Below, piece by piece: positions 9,780 through 22,300 of a DNA stretch of 64,000 nucleotides; within the stretch, counting starts at the first letter, position 1, and each line of letters begins with the position of its first letter. Below the pieces are notes generated by a model. The model searched no databases. It was not told where the DNA came from and was given only the letters and a program-made list of their open reading frames with translations. The translations under genes and the position numbers were made by a program. Source of the DNA: Patiria miniata (Eukaryota > Echinodermata > Asteroidea > Valvatida > Asterinidae); contig NW_024037074.1 in the NCBI RefSeq assembly GCF_015706575.1, positions 31,547,334 through 31,611,333 of the forward strand, in the 5' to 3' direction.

Positions 9780-12429
9780 AATATAGGACGAAATAAGCTT
9801 CGTTTTATTATGTTTACTCTTCATGCTATTCATGTAATTATTTGTTTCGTCCTGTATATACTTATTCGTTTCGCAAAAAAAGACAGGCCCAAGGGCGTCT
9901 CCCACAATTTCAATGGAAATGGAATCGACTCCAATAACAGCTCCCCCATATTGTCCATCCATCCACCATCCCTTTTATTGTTCGATTCTTTATGCTTGGA
10001 TTCGACCCCAACGATATTTTTTTTTATTCCTGCCATGCCCATGACTAACAGCGCCCTCATAGGTAGATATTATCCAGCCCCCGGCCCTCCCACCTATTTA
10101 TTTTCCGGAAGCCGCGGGTGGTGGGTGTCCGGGCCCTGTCTGCATTTCATCAAGGATGGTCTGTCGACATATTTGTTGTTGCCCCTCCCCCGAAGTGGTC
10201 TAGCGACGCTCCCGCTGTTGCCCCCCCCCCTTCTTTTTATTTTACCTATATTCTTTTTTAACGTCTATAACCCCCCCCCCCCCCCACCCCCACCCCACCC
10301 CCAAAAAAGTTTTTTAAAACATCAAAATTACCTTGCCTGTACAATGTAGTTGGCCAACAAGGAAAGAATTCTCTTTGGTATCGTACGTGTATCAATGTGA
10401 AAAGCACATAGGACCTACATTGTAGGCCCCAAAAAAATACACGTAGCCTTCTTTGCGTGCAGTTCTTGATACTTGCCCTCCGCCGATCCCCCATAGAACT
10501 GAAATGTTGGCCAATTATGTTTGCTTTGCTCCTAAGTCAGAGCCCCACCAGCTGCCAAGTATGACACTCGCAAATCAGGACTGACGTCCGCTGGCAAGCA
10601 TCCCAACCAACTCGGGTCTCGGGTCTAAAGAGCTCGCTGCAGGACCTGCTTATTTTAGCCACATGCGCCGCGGCTTTTTCAACAGGCATCCACTCAAGAA
10701 GGTGTAGGATGTTTGTTTTCATAAGGCATAATCCCAACAGAAGAGCGGTTTGACCAGAAGTGGAAATTGTTTTTAATTGTCGTAAGTGGGGGTACTTGGT
10801 GACGTGTTATGCGCAGTGAGAGGTACTGTGGGAGGGCTGTTATACTGTTTATCCGTCGAATGTCACTGTACACTTACAAAATCTCCAGCGATTTTCCAAC
10901 AGTTTCCCCTGGGGTTGTGACCACAGGCTTGACAAAATATTGTAGGAATTTGTAGTTGAGGAATGCCGAAAATTGGAAGCCAGAAACATATTTGGAATGT
11001 TGAAATTAGGGGTTTGCCTTTGGGAATTAATTTCCGAGGATCTGTAGTCTTGTCTAGAAGTAAAGACCTCATTTTAAAGACCTCACTTTGGGTGAAGATG
11101 AATGATTAACAAAGTTGTGTAGGGGGAGTCAAAGTTACATGATGTAAGCAAGAGGATTTGCAGTGACTCAGTGCACTGGATTCGTATATGTATATGAGGT
11201 TTTAACCGAGTCAAAAATGCATGATTAGCCTAAAAAGAAACAAGTGAAGGAGGGAGAAGAGAGTCAACGATGCAACTGAAACATCATACCACCATTTTGG
11301 CCTTTGTGACTTCTGATTTGTTCATGTGGCTGGCCTATCATACAGGGAAATGATAAAACTGCTCGACCATGCCTTTAACAATAAAACAAACCTTCTTTAT
11401 GCCTATATAACAAAATCAGATTTAAAAACAAAAAGTCTAATTTGGGGGTTCAGCTCAAAAATAGAACATTGAAGGTATGTTTAAGTAACAGGATGTTGCT
11501 TGAGACTTTGTTTTGAAATTTCTTACAATTTCTTTCTGGGGGGGGGGTTCTAAATTACGAACTGAAACGTAATAACTGAGGTGCTCCATATCCCAAGTTT
11601 CCAGTAAATTGCAAATCCTGTGTGTCTTGAAGATAAATTTTCACAGAAATCCTGACAGTTGTTTGCTTACCACTAACAAATTGCCCAGTTTTCTTATATT
11701 AAACATTAATTTGATTTAGAATGTGATCGAAATAATCATTTTGCCTCCAGTCACAGAAGCACGTTTATATTCCAGGGTATATAGTTTAGAAAACAAATCC
11801 TTGAAATAGCCTTAACTTTAGTACAACTTGGCATGTATTCTTTCCATGTTGACGTGAATCTAGTCCTAGCCCCTCTGGCACTTTGGCATCATGTCATCCA
11901 ATTCTGCAACCCAATCACAGCTTCCTCAGAAGTTAGCAGGGGGCTAAGTGCCCCACAGCTAGAGAGAAATTGCATATTAAACACCTGCACAATCAGCTTG
12001 TTGATATAGTTGCATGGCTACATGGTTGGAGGATCAAGTGTCTAATATCGTTGCAGTTTGTTGGGCTTGCGAAATATTTCTGCCCGGCGGATAAGATTTT
12101 TAATAGAGCTTGCCTTTTACTAAAAATGTCGGTAGACTATGGAGCAAATTTTGGGCTCACAATTTGAACAGAAAGTTAAAAAATCCCTAAACTAAATTTT
12201 GTCTCCTGGAATTGGAAACGATATCACAGCAACACTGCCCTCGGAAAGCATGAAAATGATAAATGTTTAAAGAAGGCTACTTTTCAATAAAATTTACCAA
12301 AATCGGATGTCAAATAGTTTTCATACATTTAAGAGGGGTAGAAAGTTGCACAAAATGTGTTCCTAGGAAAAAATCATCACAATGACACAGCCCCCTTTAA
12401 GTTGCTGCGGCTGTGGAGGCCTCTATCAA
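9780..12429. other. Gene-free stretch
   Basis: C runs occur at about 10221-10230 and 10269-10285, where long reading frames are produced only by C-rich low complexity. A G run is at about 11540-11548. No exon with splice signals or family resemblance was found. Confidence 0.5.
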
Positions 12430-12593
12430 CAAGATGAATCAAATCCAGTGTTGGCAATATTGGCAGCGCTACCCAGGAAATCCGAGCATACCTCATGCGC
12501 GCTGTATTCAAACTGATGCATGCGCGTGAGGTATGCTTGAAATTTCATGGGAAGTACTGCCAATATTGCAAAGACTGGATTTGACTCATCTTG
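12430..12593. mobile_element. Fold-back MITE with ~75-bp arms
   Basis: CAAGATGAATCAAATCCAG...GGCAATATTGGCAG...CATACCTCATGCGCG on the left is mirrored by CATGCGCGTGAGGTATG...CTGCCAATATTGC...CTGGATTTGACTCATCTTG on the right. The loop is about 12 bases. Nearly the whole element is palindromic. The target-site duplication is not resolved. Confidence 0.78.
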
Positions 12594-12918
12594 GTAGTGA
12601 CCTCGCTTGCCACGGACCGGCCGTAAAAGGGGAATGAAATTTAGTCTTTGATTAAGAGTGTAGTCGCGCTCATGCTGCACTATGGCCTAGCATGGTGGTC
12701 TGGTGAGCTGTCACCTGTATAGTGTGGGGTCTAAGTGTTTTGACCCCTCACTCCGCGGGCTGTTTTGTGATCGGTAGGGCACTGTTGAATCCAAACATAG
12801 CAGGAGATACATGCTGGCTTTATTTTTATGCGAGAATTTTGTCCAGAGTTCTTTTTTTTTCCTGTTTCATTGCCACTTTGAGGTGGACATTGGATTGGAA
12901 ATTGGTTTTGCTATCGGT

Positions 12919-12952
<34 letters not shown>

Positions 12953-13873
12953 GTGACGTAATGAAAGCACACACACACAATTCCTTTTCAAAATCGAGGG
13001 CAAGGATTTCTCACATTTGATTGGTGATGTTAACAAGTTGTGTTTCCATACATGATGATTTTGAGCATATTATTCCATAGGCTGAAATGCACGTATGCAT
13101 TTGCTTTGTACACTGTTTGTCTAATATGCAAACCATTTGTTTTTACCAGAAAGTTAGAGGTAAGTGTGAAATATTTGTTTAACTTGTACTTACACTAACT
13201 TACACTAACATTTGCTCAATGGCAAAGTTCCAAATGGATGGTGGTGTGGATTTTGGGGACAAAAGCTTGCATTGAAGAATGTCTCCCAATGTCTTCCAGA
13301 CAGCTACTGCAAAACCCTCCTTTTATCGCACACGGTTCATTCAACTGCTTCTGTTGTTGACTTGTGAGTGCCGCTGATCTGGTGGGCAGGATGTTTCCTT
13401 TCAACATCGCTCTCCAGAGATAAAATAATCACAGCACATTCCTTCATGTTCAAGGGCATGACCACTTAGCCTTTGCTCTACTTGTACTAGAAACCATGGA
13501 GGTAGGAAATACTTGGAGGTCTTTAGTGTTCAGTGTTTGAGCTTCCATTGAAATTACTGTACATTGAGCTGGAAGTTGTACGGTTGCCAAAATATCCTGT
13601 CCGGACTTTGTTTAAAATATAAACAGAAAGGAGTCTCTTAGTGAAGGAGGTTAGTGCAAGTACCTTCTTGGGCTTTTTGAAGACAGAGATGCAGTTCTCC
13701 CAAACCAGTGCTTATATGTCACCTTTCATTCGAAACATATTTCTGGCCCAACTTTATGTTTACAGCTTGATGTTGTCAAAGAATTGGAAACACGTTCATC
13801 GACTGATAAAAGGAAACATTTACAATCTGAAAAAACAAATGAAGTTGTCTACATTTATGGGCCGCTCATATAT
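12594..13873. other. Gene-free stretch
   Basis: It contains a T run of about 30 bases at 12920-12951. I see no gene, RNA or element end I can support. Confidence 0.45.
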
Positions 13874-13939
13874 AAGTCCGACGCCTCACAAGTCCGAAAT
13901 TTCGGACGAGGTGTCGGACCTATGAGGCATCGGACAAGT
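13874..13939. repeat. Short palindromic array built on GTCCGA/TCGGAC
   Basis: AAGTCCGA and TCGGAC alternate around a centre CCGAAATTTCGG, with arms CGCCTCA / TGAGGC-like. Four motif copies lie in 66 bases. It is related in design to 25459-25570. Confidence 0.6.
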
Positions 13940-14454
13940 TTGTACGGCCTCAAATTTATTGCAACTTTATACTGGACTGAGAAAATGCACTGAACCCCGC
14001 GAATGAAAACAAATATAGTTGTGGCTTATTTGAATAATCTCAGAATATTTAGACTAGTTCATATACCGATGGTCCAGGATTTTGTGTAAACTTTAATCCA
14101 GTGACCCTAACTCACTAGAATGAGTGAATAATCATCGGAGGATTCAAGACTGTGAGGGTTAACATTGCTGCTGCGCCTCCAAGATAGCCACCACAGAAAG
14201 GGTTTGTTACATTTTGGCGATGAAAACAAGACCAGTAGGCTCCAAACTAAATATGCCTAATTCAAAAAGAAAAATTATTTGAGAAAGAAAAAGGAACAAA
14301 TGATCATTCGCTTGTGCAGTATCCTCCTCTATCTGCATCCCCCAAGTCAGATTAGCCACAGGATTTCACTTCAACTTGTAAGTTGTATAGATGGGGAAAA
14401 GGTCATCATGCACTATGGCATTTAACTTCATTCACCTGTCTCTGATGATAATAG

Positions 14455-14535
14455 ACATAATTTCCAGCGCCTTGAGTACCTAATTGTTGGTATAGATACG
14501 TGCGCTATATAAGACTCCGGTATTGCATTTAAGGT
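14455..14535. repeat. SINE tail fragment
   Basis: CCAGCGCCTTGAGTACCTAATTG...GATACGTGCGCTATATAAGACTCCGGTATTG is a SINE-type 3' tail. The same words occur inverted at 46028-46090, and the TATAAGACTCCGGTATTAT part recurs at 25678. No tRNA head is attached here. Confidence 0.6.
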
Positions 14536-14719
14536 GAGAGGATGCATGTGTCGACGCTAACTTTGAAGTTTCAGGTAAGTGGGAACATCTGGTAAAATGC
14601 GCACAATGAATGATTTAACTAATTGCAATTGAACCTGCCATTTGGCTCCACATCCTGACCCCATCATCTGCAGTGATCTGTGAAAACTTGTTTGACTTGT
14701 TCAGACAAGACGGTTGAGT

Positions 14720-14930
14720 CATCCCCAGACCCCCCCCCCTCCCTCTCCCCAGCCCGGACTCCTCCCTCACAGTACCCCAAGACCCCAACCCCCTCCCCCT
14801 TGTCCCCAATCCACCCCAGTCCCCAGCCCCTCCCCGTGCGCCTGCCCTCAGCCAACCCACGCCCTCAAGTCAACCCCTCAAGCAACCCCCCCCCCCCCCC
14901 CCCCCCTCAAGCAACCCTCATCCCTCTTGT
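14720..14930. repeat. C-rich, proline-coding-like low-complexity tract
   Basis: About 210 bases are dominated by CCCC blocks separated by A, T or single purines, with a C run of about 22 near 14886-14907. The minus strand carries many closely spaced GGGG runs and could fold into quadruplexes. Open frames across it are by-products of composition. Confidence 0.75.
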
Positions 14931-17410
14931 GGTCTTTGTTAAGTTTCACATGTGGCCCTCTTCAATTGGATCTTTGGGTCTTCACAGTTGACTCTTGAGG
15001 AAGATCAGTCACCCCTGCTTTGTGTCTGGCCGTGAACTTGGAGTCATTTACTGGCTCCCATTGGTGCCGTGAGTCTTTTCCCAGGTTATTCAACCCTAGC
15101 TTTTGCTGTCATATCCTGTACACTTTGCTCGATTGATTTGCACTGTGATTTGCCCGGGGTTGTAAATAAAAAAAAGTAGGGGAACCATTTCTTCCAATCT
15201 AGAATGAGAAGAAAAACATGTCATTATTTTCTTCTTCTTTTTTATGGAGTGAAATATAATTCAGAAAGTACCATGCAAATCGCCTTGCCAAATATTATGA
15301 CATCATAATAATCAATTCGCAAATAATTCAGATGTTTGTACAGATTTGTTTGTTTTTGTGTGAAGCCTGTAATGTTTGACCCCATTCAAATGAATCCATC
15401 CGAAATGGGATATCAGTAGGAAAAGCTCGATCGGATTATGGAAGCCGCGGGCCAACAAGTTCGTGTTGATTCATGAGTCACGTGATTGTGCCTTGTAATT
15501 TATGAGAGTAGTGTTTTTGAGCAAAAAAAAAAAGGTTTTGACCCCAGTGGCACCACGATGATGACCTTTGACCCATTTTTGTCATGTGACATGTTGGGGT
15601 TGGTTTACTGAAACGTTTGACAACTTGGTTGAAATTTGTAGGAGCAATAGACAATTTCAACGCTTGTTACAAACTTACTAACTAACGGAGAGACATGATG
15701 ATTTGTTGAGCCGCTATACCCGCAACTAAAAAGCGGTGACAAGTGAATATGCAACATTCAATGGTACCCATATGGTTTTTTTTTTTTAAGTAACTGTCTT
15801 ATTTGATAGCATCCATGTACTTGACCTACAGCATCCAGTGATTACAAGATGTTTCTGAAATTGTAATATGTGGAAGTGAAGGTAGGTCATGGGTAGGTTT
15901 TTAAAAAGCTTCTGTGTCGATTGACATTTGGCTGAAAAAATACCTGTTTTGTGGACATCGTCCTGCATTAAAAACAAAAATTAATTTGTGTACGTTTATC
16001 GGCAGTGCGATCTTGCCGCACCCTACAACGTACCTATACATTAACAACGTAGCAAATGCACAGTGAACAGTTGTTCACATATCATCTATTGCTAATGCCA
16101 AAAGAATAGAGAACATTAACAAAATTAATCAACAGTTATCCAACCCTATATATTCTGGCTATAAAAATTAAGAGCAACACATTTTTACCCACCCACCTTC
16201 GTAACATATTTTCGTCTTGGCCTTATTACACGTACAGTAATTGTTACTTGATTGTGACTTTCACAAAGTAAATACCCTGCAACTGCACAGTGTCAAATTT
16301 GGGCGGGTTGATAGGAGATTCCTGTCATTTACATATTGCCCATAGCAATGATTGAAAGTCAGTGTTGTGATTGTGGGTTTTTGACCAGATTCGCTTGAGG
16401 GTAAACCTAATAATTCAGACAGACTCCCCTGGATGAGTTTTGTTATCCTCAACGTCAAACTTGGTTACTTTCAGATCATATCTGGGATAGATCTGAGCAC
16501 CCTGGGAGCTGATCTGTCTTTGTGATCTTGCAAAGACTTCAAAACCTTGCGACTTGAACTATCAAGTTCAAGGCCTGTTTGTTAAAGTTACATTGGATCA
16601 TTTGCTTTTTTGTGCATTACTTTTTTTAATTCAAAATGTATATTAAGTAAGAGTTGTATGATTTCCAATTCCTAAAAACTGTTCACCTGTTGCTTCAAAA
16701 CAATTAATAAATTATAGATAGCAATACCTGATTACTTTGTGGCTCCAATTTGTAAACTTAGCATGCATTCATTTGATTTGTCCTATCACTAGCTTTATTT
16801 TTCTCGGGAAGTTGATGTAACATCCCTACTCTAGGGGAATTTTGCGATGTCAATCAACGATGTAGCCAAGGAGGTGGGGGCGTTCTAGATTTCCTGGGCT
16901 AACGACCCCCCCCCCCCCACACACACACACACACACACTGATGAACAAAGTATATACTCTCCTTATAAACTACCCAAAAAAACATATGCTGGAAGCAAAG
17001 AGCCATCCTAGGTCTAGATTTCCTGGGTGGTCATTCGTAAGATGTGATCCCTGTCTGACCCATTAGAAAGAGACTATTTTTCACCGGTAATTTCTCACAT
17101 GGGAGAATGAGATTGATGCAAGCCCCAAAGCCCCCCCCCCCCCCCCCGTGTTTCGAGCCATCTCTCAAATGACCTGATGACTTTTCAAACATTGGTGTGC
17201 TCTTCTTCACTTTCACGTATGCCAACTTTAATTTAAGAGAGCTCTGTTTCTAGAACACCCACACTTGAACCTATACACAGCACAAAGCAAACACTGTATC
17301 ATCGTCAAATGCCAAGTGAATCAGGGTTCATCGGCAATCAGCCAAGAACACAAGGAATTTCAACTTTGTAGGCCTATACACTGACACAGGCACGTAGGAA
17401 CATTTGTGAT
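14931..17410. other. Gene-free stretch
   Basis: C runs are near 16908-16919 (followed by an AC dinucleotide tract to 16939) and 17133-17147. I see no exon or element boundary. Confidence 0.45.
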
Positions 17411-17719
17411 CATGGGCGTCAATCCTGGGGTCCTCCCCCCCCCCCCTCCCACAGATCGCACCACAGAGTATCTAGAATCTTTTTTTTTTTCGGGGCCCGT
17501 ATAAGCGGGCCCCGAACCCCTCGCCTTTAGCTCAGAGTAGCTGATTCAACCTCGAAAATAATGTTCAAATTATTATCTATTGCTTAGAAAATATTGGTCA
17601 AAGTGGTCATAAATTTCCTCAGATCGCACCACAGAGCGTCTAGAATCTTTTTTTTTCGGGGCACTAAGCATTAGTTATGATCAAGGTGTGTCCCCCACTA
17701 GAAGCGATTGACGCCTCTG
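17411..17719. mobile_element. hAT-like MITE, CATGGGCGTCAATC termini
   Basis: The left end CATGGGCGTCAATC is mirrored by GATTGACGCCTCTG (two mismatches in 14). Inside, the block GATCGCACCACAGAG(C/T)(G/A)TCTAGAATC occurs twice, at about 17455 and 17624. A hairpin GGGGCCCG..CGGGCCCC follows the first copy. The flanking 8-mers (TTTGTGAT / TTTTGCAA) are only loosely alike, suggesting an old insertion. Confidence 0.6.
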
Positions 17720-17984
17720 TTTTGCAATTAACTAGAAACGTACGCTATCAATTTAACGAAAAAATCCTTGCTTAAAGCACGGAACATTTACACAGACTAG
17801 TGCCAAATTTAACCCACCCAGTGATATCATGCTGCCTGAAATATTGCATTTTGAAAATAACAATTATTGAAGGGTTTTTTAAAACCTCTTAAAATAAATT
17901 GTGCCCGGCCGTGGGCACAATGTTTGTGTGTTAGCACCAGAATCATACCTCAAACATTGTTCATGTGTTTTCTCCGTTCTCTCA

Positions 17985-18115
17985 AAATGTAAAGTATCAA
18001 CTGAGCTGAAACTTCAACAAGTTAGATGTTATGCACCCTTCCTAATATTTCTAGCAATGTTGTTGCTTCAAACAAACAAAATTCACAAAATGCAACTGTT
18101 CCGCTGTACCTTTTG
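17985..18115 (+). repeat. Family C dispersed repeat, copy 1
   Basis: AGCTGAAAC..CA...GGTTAG-like, GCACCCTTC.T.A and TTGTTGCTT(C/T)AAAC(A/G)AACAAAAT(T/G)CACAAAAT recur in the same order at 63510-63655. Identity is moderate. Confidence 0.55.
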
Positions 18116-19116
18116 ACATGCAGCTACATGTCCCGCTTTTTCATGTTCTCTGTAGTTTCCTTGCTGGAACATAATTATTAAAGGCAAGTATGAACATACA
18201 GTACTAACTACACAGAAACAAACCTACTGATATAATGACAAAAAAAAAACATGCATAGTGCAGCCCAGTCGCTCCGGCCATTTGGGAGGGGGGCAACAGT
18301 AACAGCTGGGGCACAGTACCAAAAAAAAAATTGTACCAAAAAAAAAATTGTGAATACTTTTTACACTTACGGTTTTTGTCGAAGAAGGGAACCTCCTCTG
18401 CCCCCCCCCCTCCCCGACAGTGGCCTTGACTTTATCCAATAGCCTGTAAATTTATTCCACCTGAAATGATGCCTTTCTGAAGAAAAAAACAACCACTGAA
18501 GGTGAACTTTTTTTAAATTTGACGAATTGTGTTAAATACTGCGAGGATTATCCAATATCCATCCACTGGGACCTCAACTTGCAGTTGCAAAAAACCGGCT
18601 TAATCAGAATGATGTCTCTATTCTAATTAAGAGATTGCACATTGTACACGAGAGGGTGCAATTATCATGAAACGTTATCTGGGAATCGAAAGTGAAAGTA
18701 AACGGATCCACTTACGTGACCCAAGAATTGTGCATGGAATTTTCTCTGGTTGTATCCACTAAGCTGACAGTGCACTTCAACAGATTACTTATTATTCACC
18801 CAACTTAACATTTTGAATAAAAAAAGAGCAGTTGATGTCCAAGTTTAGTTGTTTAATCGTGTTGCATAATTTTAGTATATGGGGGAAACAAGTAACACAA
18901 TTTGCCTTCCAAAGGAAATGCTCCACGTCCAGCAGTGTTTACTGAGCAAAGGACACGTTTTCCATAGCGTACATGTAGACTGTCATATGACTTTTGTGAT
19001 TCATAGATTTCGCCAGGGGAGGACCCTTGCAAATGACCTGTCCTTGCTTGTGAAGCTGTTAAGTGCATTTTAAGGAGCTGGATTATCTGCAGCAGCATCA
19101 TCCTTTGGTCACTTGC
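18116..19116. other. Gene-free stretch
   Basis: It contains A runs and a C run (about 18401-18410). No gene or repeat boundary was recognised. Confidence 0.45.
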
Positions 19117-19378
19117 CAAAAACAATTTTGTCCACAAAAAGGGGACCAAAAAATGACTGCTTGGGGTTCGGGCCCGCTTAAAGGGCCCACATTTTTTTTT
19201 ATTATTCTAGATGCTCTGTGTGCGATCTGAGGCAATTTCTGACCACTTTAGCCCGTTTTTTTTATTGTTTAGGAAAAGATGGATGCGTACGCAGTGCCTG
19301 CCTTTATTGCGACGTCACTTAAAAAAAGTTCGGTTCGTGGTTTTTTTTTGGGGGGGGGGGCCGCTGGATTCACCCTTG
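19117..19378 (+). mobile_element. Degraded relative of the 52.7-kb hAT-like element
   Basis: TTGGGGTTCGGGCCCGCTTAAAGGGCCC, TTCTAGATGCTCTGTG.GCGATCTGAGGCAATTTCTGACCACTTTA and GCCTGCC.TTATTGCGA.GTCA match the unit at 52802-52980 in order. The right end CTGGATTCACCCTTG is 13 of 15 identical to that element's terminus. The left terminus is missing. Confidence 0.7.
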
Positions 19379-19399
19379 CCGGGTAAAAAGGGGTTATAT

Positions 19400-22300
19400 T
19401 TACCTGCCATTATTCTTATAATGTTTTATTAATGAGTTGATAATTAATATTCATTGCTTACATTTAAAAAAATAATTGAAATATCAATGACGACTTTGTG
19501 CATCACGTATATCATGTGGTATGAGGGGAGAGCTTTGCTGCGTCATGATACACTATTTTGAATCTGGCGACGGTTACAGAACTCGGCGTGCATGGTCTCC
19601 ATTTCGGCTTCGCCTGCTATTTGGATCCCTAACTATCTCCATGTTTTCTTACAGAAATAGCAAACCATATGATATATGAAGCAAGTGATTTGGTTTTTAT
19701 TTGATCGGAACATTAAAAGCTTTTAATGATAAAGCAAAACCGGAAACGTAGCCGAGCTTTGAAACGGGGCCATCGAGTTTATTTTTTAGCCCAATGGCGG
19801 TTACCTGACCTACAATTTAGACGTCAGCTCAGGGCGTCGGAGAATTGTCAGGTAACCAGACTAAGAGTTTTAACACTATTTTGTACCCACTTCTTGTCAC
19901 ATGTTTAGTAAAGGATATGTTTAGATTTTTTTTTCGCTTTTTGCTTAATATGATTGACTGTTAGCAATGCCATCAATGACAACAAGTCAACTATTATTTT
20001 AAAGTTTTTTTCCTGAAACTGGTATTAAACAAATACATGTAGAGTTATAAAAATGTAAGAAGGGCTACAAAATAGCAAAGAGGCTAGGCCCATAGCCTAA
20101 CTACCCCTCATGAACCCTTCCTATTCTGGTTCTATCACCTTTTTGCTCCAACATTGACTATGAGTCACTCAATGACACAGTCATAATGCCATCAACATTG
20201 CTTCATCCATCTGAGGTCCTGCCTCGTGTCATTATAAGAAAATGATAAATTAGGGTGGACTGATTTAAGGAGCCATGTTCATTATGACCTTTTTTTTTCT
20301 TCATTTCAATGGGTTTACCACACACTAAGAGGTGAATCACAAATGCACATGATATATGTTATATGCAGTTTGCAGGTTCAAAATTTGAAAGCAATGGCGA
20401 GAGGGTGGGAAATGGTTCATCGCATGGAATATGATGGATGGTTATTTACCGTAGGCCAATTTGTCATTTTGGATTTGATTTTATTCCCAAGTCTCTGTCC
20501 GGGTGGGATTGAAAGTGAGAACATACGTGTAATTTATTGAGTTCAAGTTAAAGTCTTAGTCCAGTTATAGTTGAATTTTGCAATAAATTTACAATCGTTA
20601 AATTTGTAAATCTATCGCCATTCCTTCTGATTATTTAAGTATACACACAGCAGTATCAACAGTGCTTGTAATGGAACACGCATTGTGTCTAAACCAAAAT
20701 AAACATTGCGAGAGTGTGAATTAACATAGGGGCCTAAGCAATTCATGCACAGTATTGCCAAACTATATGTATATCATGTAGCAAATGATCGTTCAGTTGT
20801 CCCCCCCCCCCATTATTTTTTTTTAAAATGACTTCACTTGTTTGGCGTCTGATCTATATCTATCTACAACTGTATCCCTGTACTTGGATAATTCTATAAT
20901 TTTGGGGTCCAGTTTGTCCTGTCCCTGTTACATCTGACATCAATGATGTTGTCCTTCTGGATGCACTCCTTAATGTATTCTTTCTTTAAGATCGATTATG
21001 TGAAGCAAACGACCAACCCAACAAATAAATATTAATTCGAAGTCATTTTAATGACACTTGAATGGCAAATTACAAAGTTCAAAGGTAACAGGGGAAATGT
21101 GACACTTAATGTGCACTTAGGACCCTGACCCACGTATTTGTATTCTTGGAATGATTTCCTTTGCGCCCACACGTGCATATATAATGATTTTATAGTTTTA
21201 CCTCGTAAAAGTGACACGTGAACCAATACGATTTGGAGACCACCAATGCATGTAATCAACTATGCTCTGTCACGTGTATTTCAATAGTCGTGTTTAGTTT
21301 TGTATTCCTCTTTTATTCGAGTGGAAATTAAAAATGTTAGAGGGCCTTATACTTCGACCCTATAGCAGGGCTAGGATCTAACGTTAACGAAGCGTTAGGC
21401 CCTCTAGCTATTTTGATTTGTTTATTTCAGGTCAATTTATACCTTTTACATTTCTTCAAATGGCTGAATTTGACTGTTTCATATTTTGCCCGACTCAAGA
21501 GCAGTGTTTGCTTGAATGCTTATTATGCTGCAGACAATCGTTTCCGTCATCATCAGATTCAGATGAGTAAAAGGTGGAATGAAAAGCTGTGTGCAACGGC
21601 AGTGATATCCTGTTGTGAACTGTCCAGACAAATTAAAATGGCAATGAACATATGAATTCCATATAATTATCTGCATGTGTATATCAAACCTCTCGGTTTT
21701 GCTCCAGTTGGGTGACATTTCATTAGAATTGATCATAGGAAGCCAGACTGTCTAGACATTCATTCCTTCAAATTTATTGGAATAAACCTGATGCAATTTA
21801 CAGTGCGAATCCGATTCCTCAAGATCAACTTAGCGACTGCAGTTCTGCTCTGTGTGCCATTTATTGGCAAGGTAATATTATTTTGGGATTAAATAAATGT
21901 TCACGTCCTCTTTGCGGAATTTCAAAGAAAAAGCAGTAAATGAAGAGAGGTAAAATAAATAAAACGGTGATTAACATCTAATTGGTGTCGCCCACGCTAG
22001 AAATTTGGGGACTTTCAGGTTAAGATATAAGACGGTGCTATTGGAATACTACAGTTTTATTGGAATATTGGAATATTATCAAATCACCACTTATTGTCGA
22101 AGTGTTGTTAAATCTGTTAAACACTTCCAAATATTGTTCACTCGTTTTTTGGTTTTATCGGGATGATCAAACTGAAATAAAACAAAGGATAAGTACATTT
22201 CACCGGACTCACATAGCTGTACACAGAACTTCGATGTAGTAATCTCAAAATGTGCCAAGTTTAGAAATGTAAATGTCAATATTTATGGATGATCTGAAAT

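Noticed and set aside
9810-10349. 179-codon open frame ending in a proline-rich stretch
   Set aside because: The proline part is translated C runs, the upstream part has no recognisable domain, and C-rich sequence lacks stop codons.
14680-14998. Two overlapping proline/serine-rich frames
   Set aside because: Products of the C-rich tract; no start context, splice sites or conservation signal.
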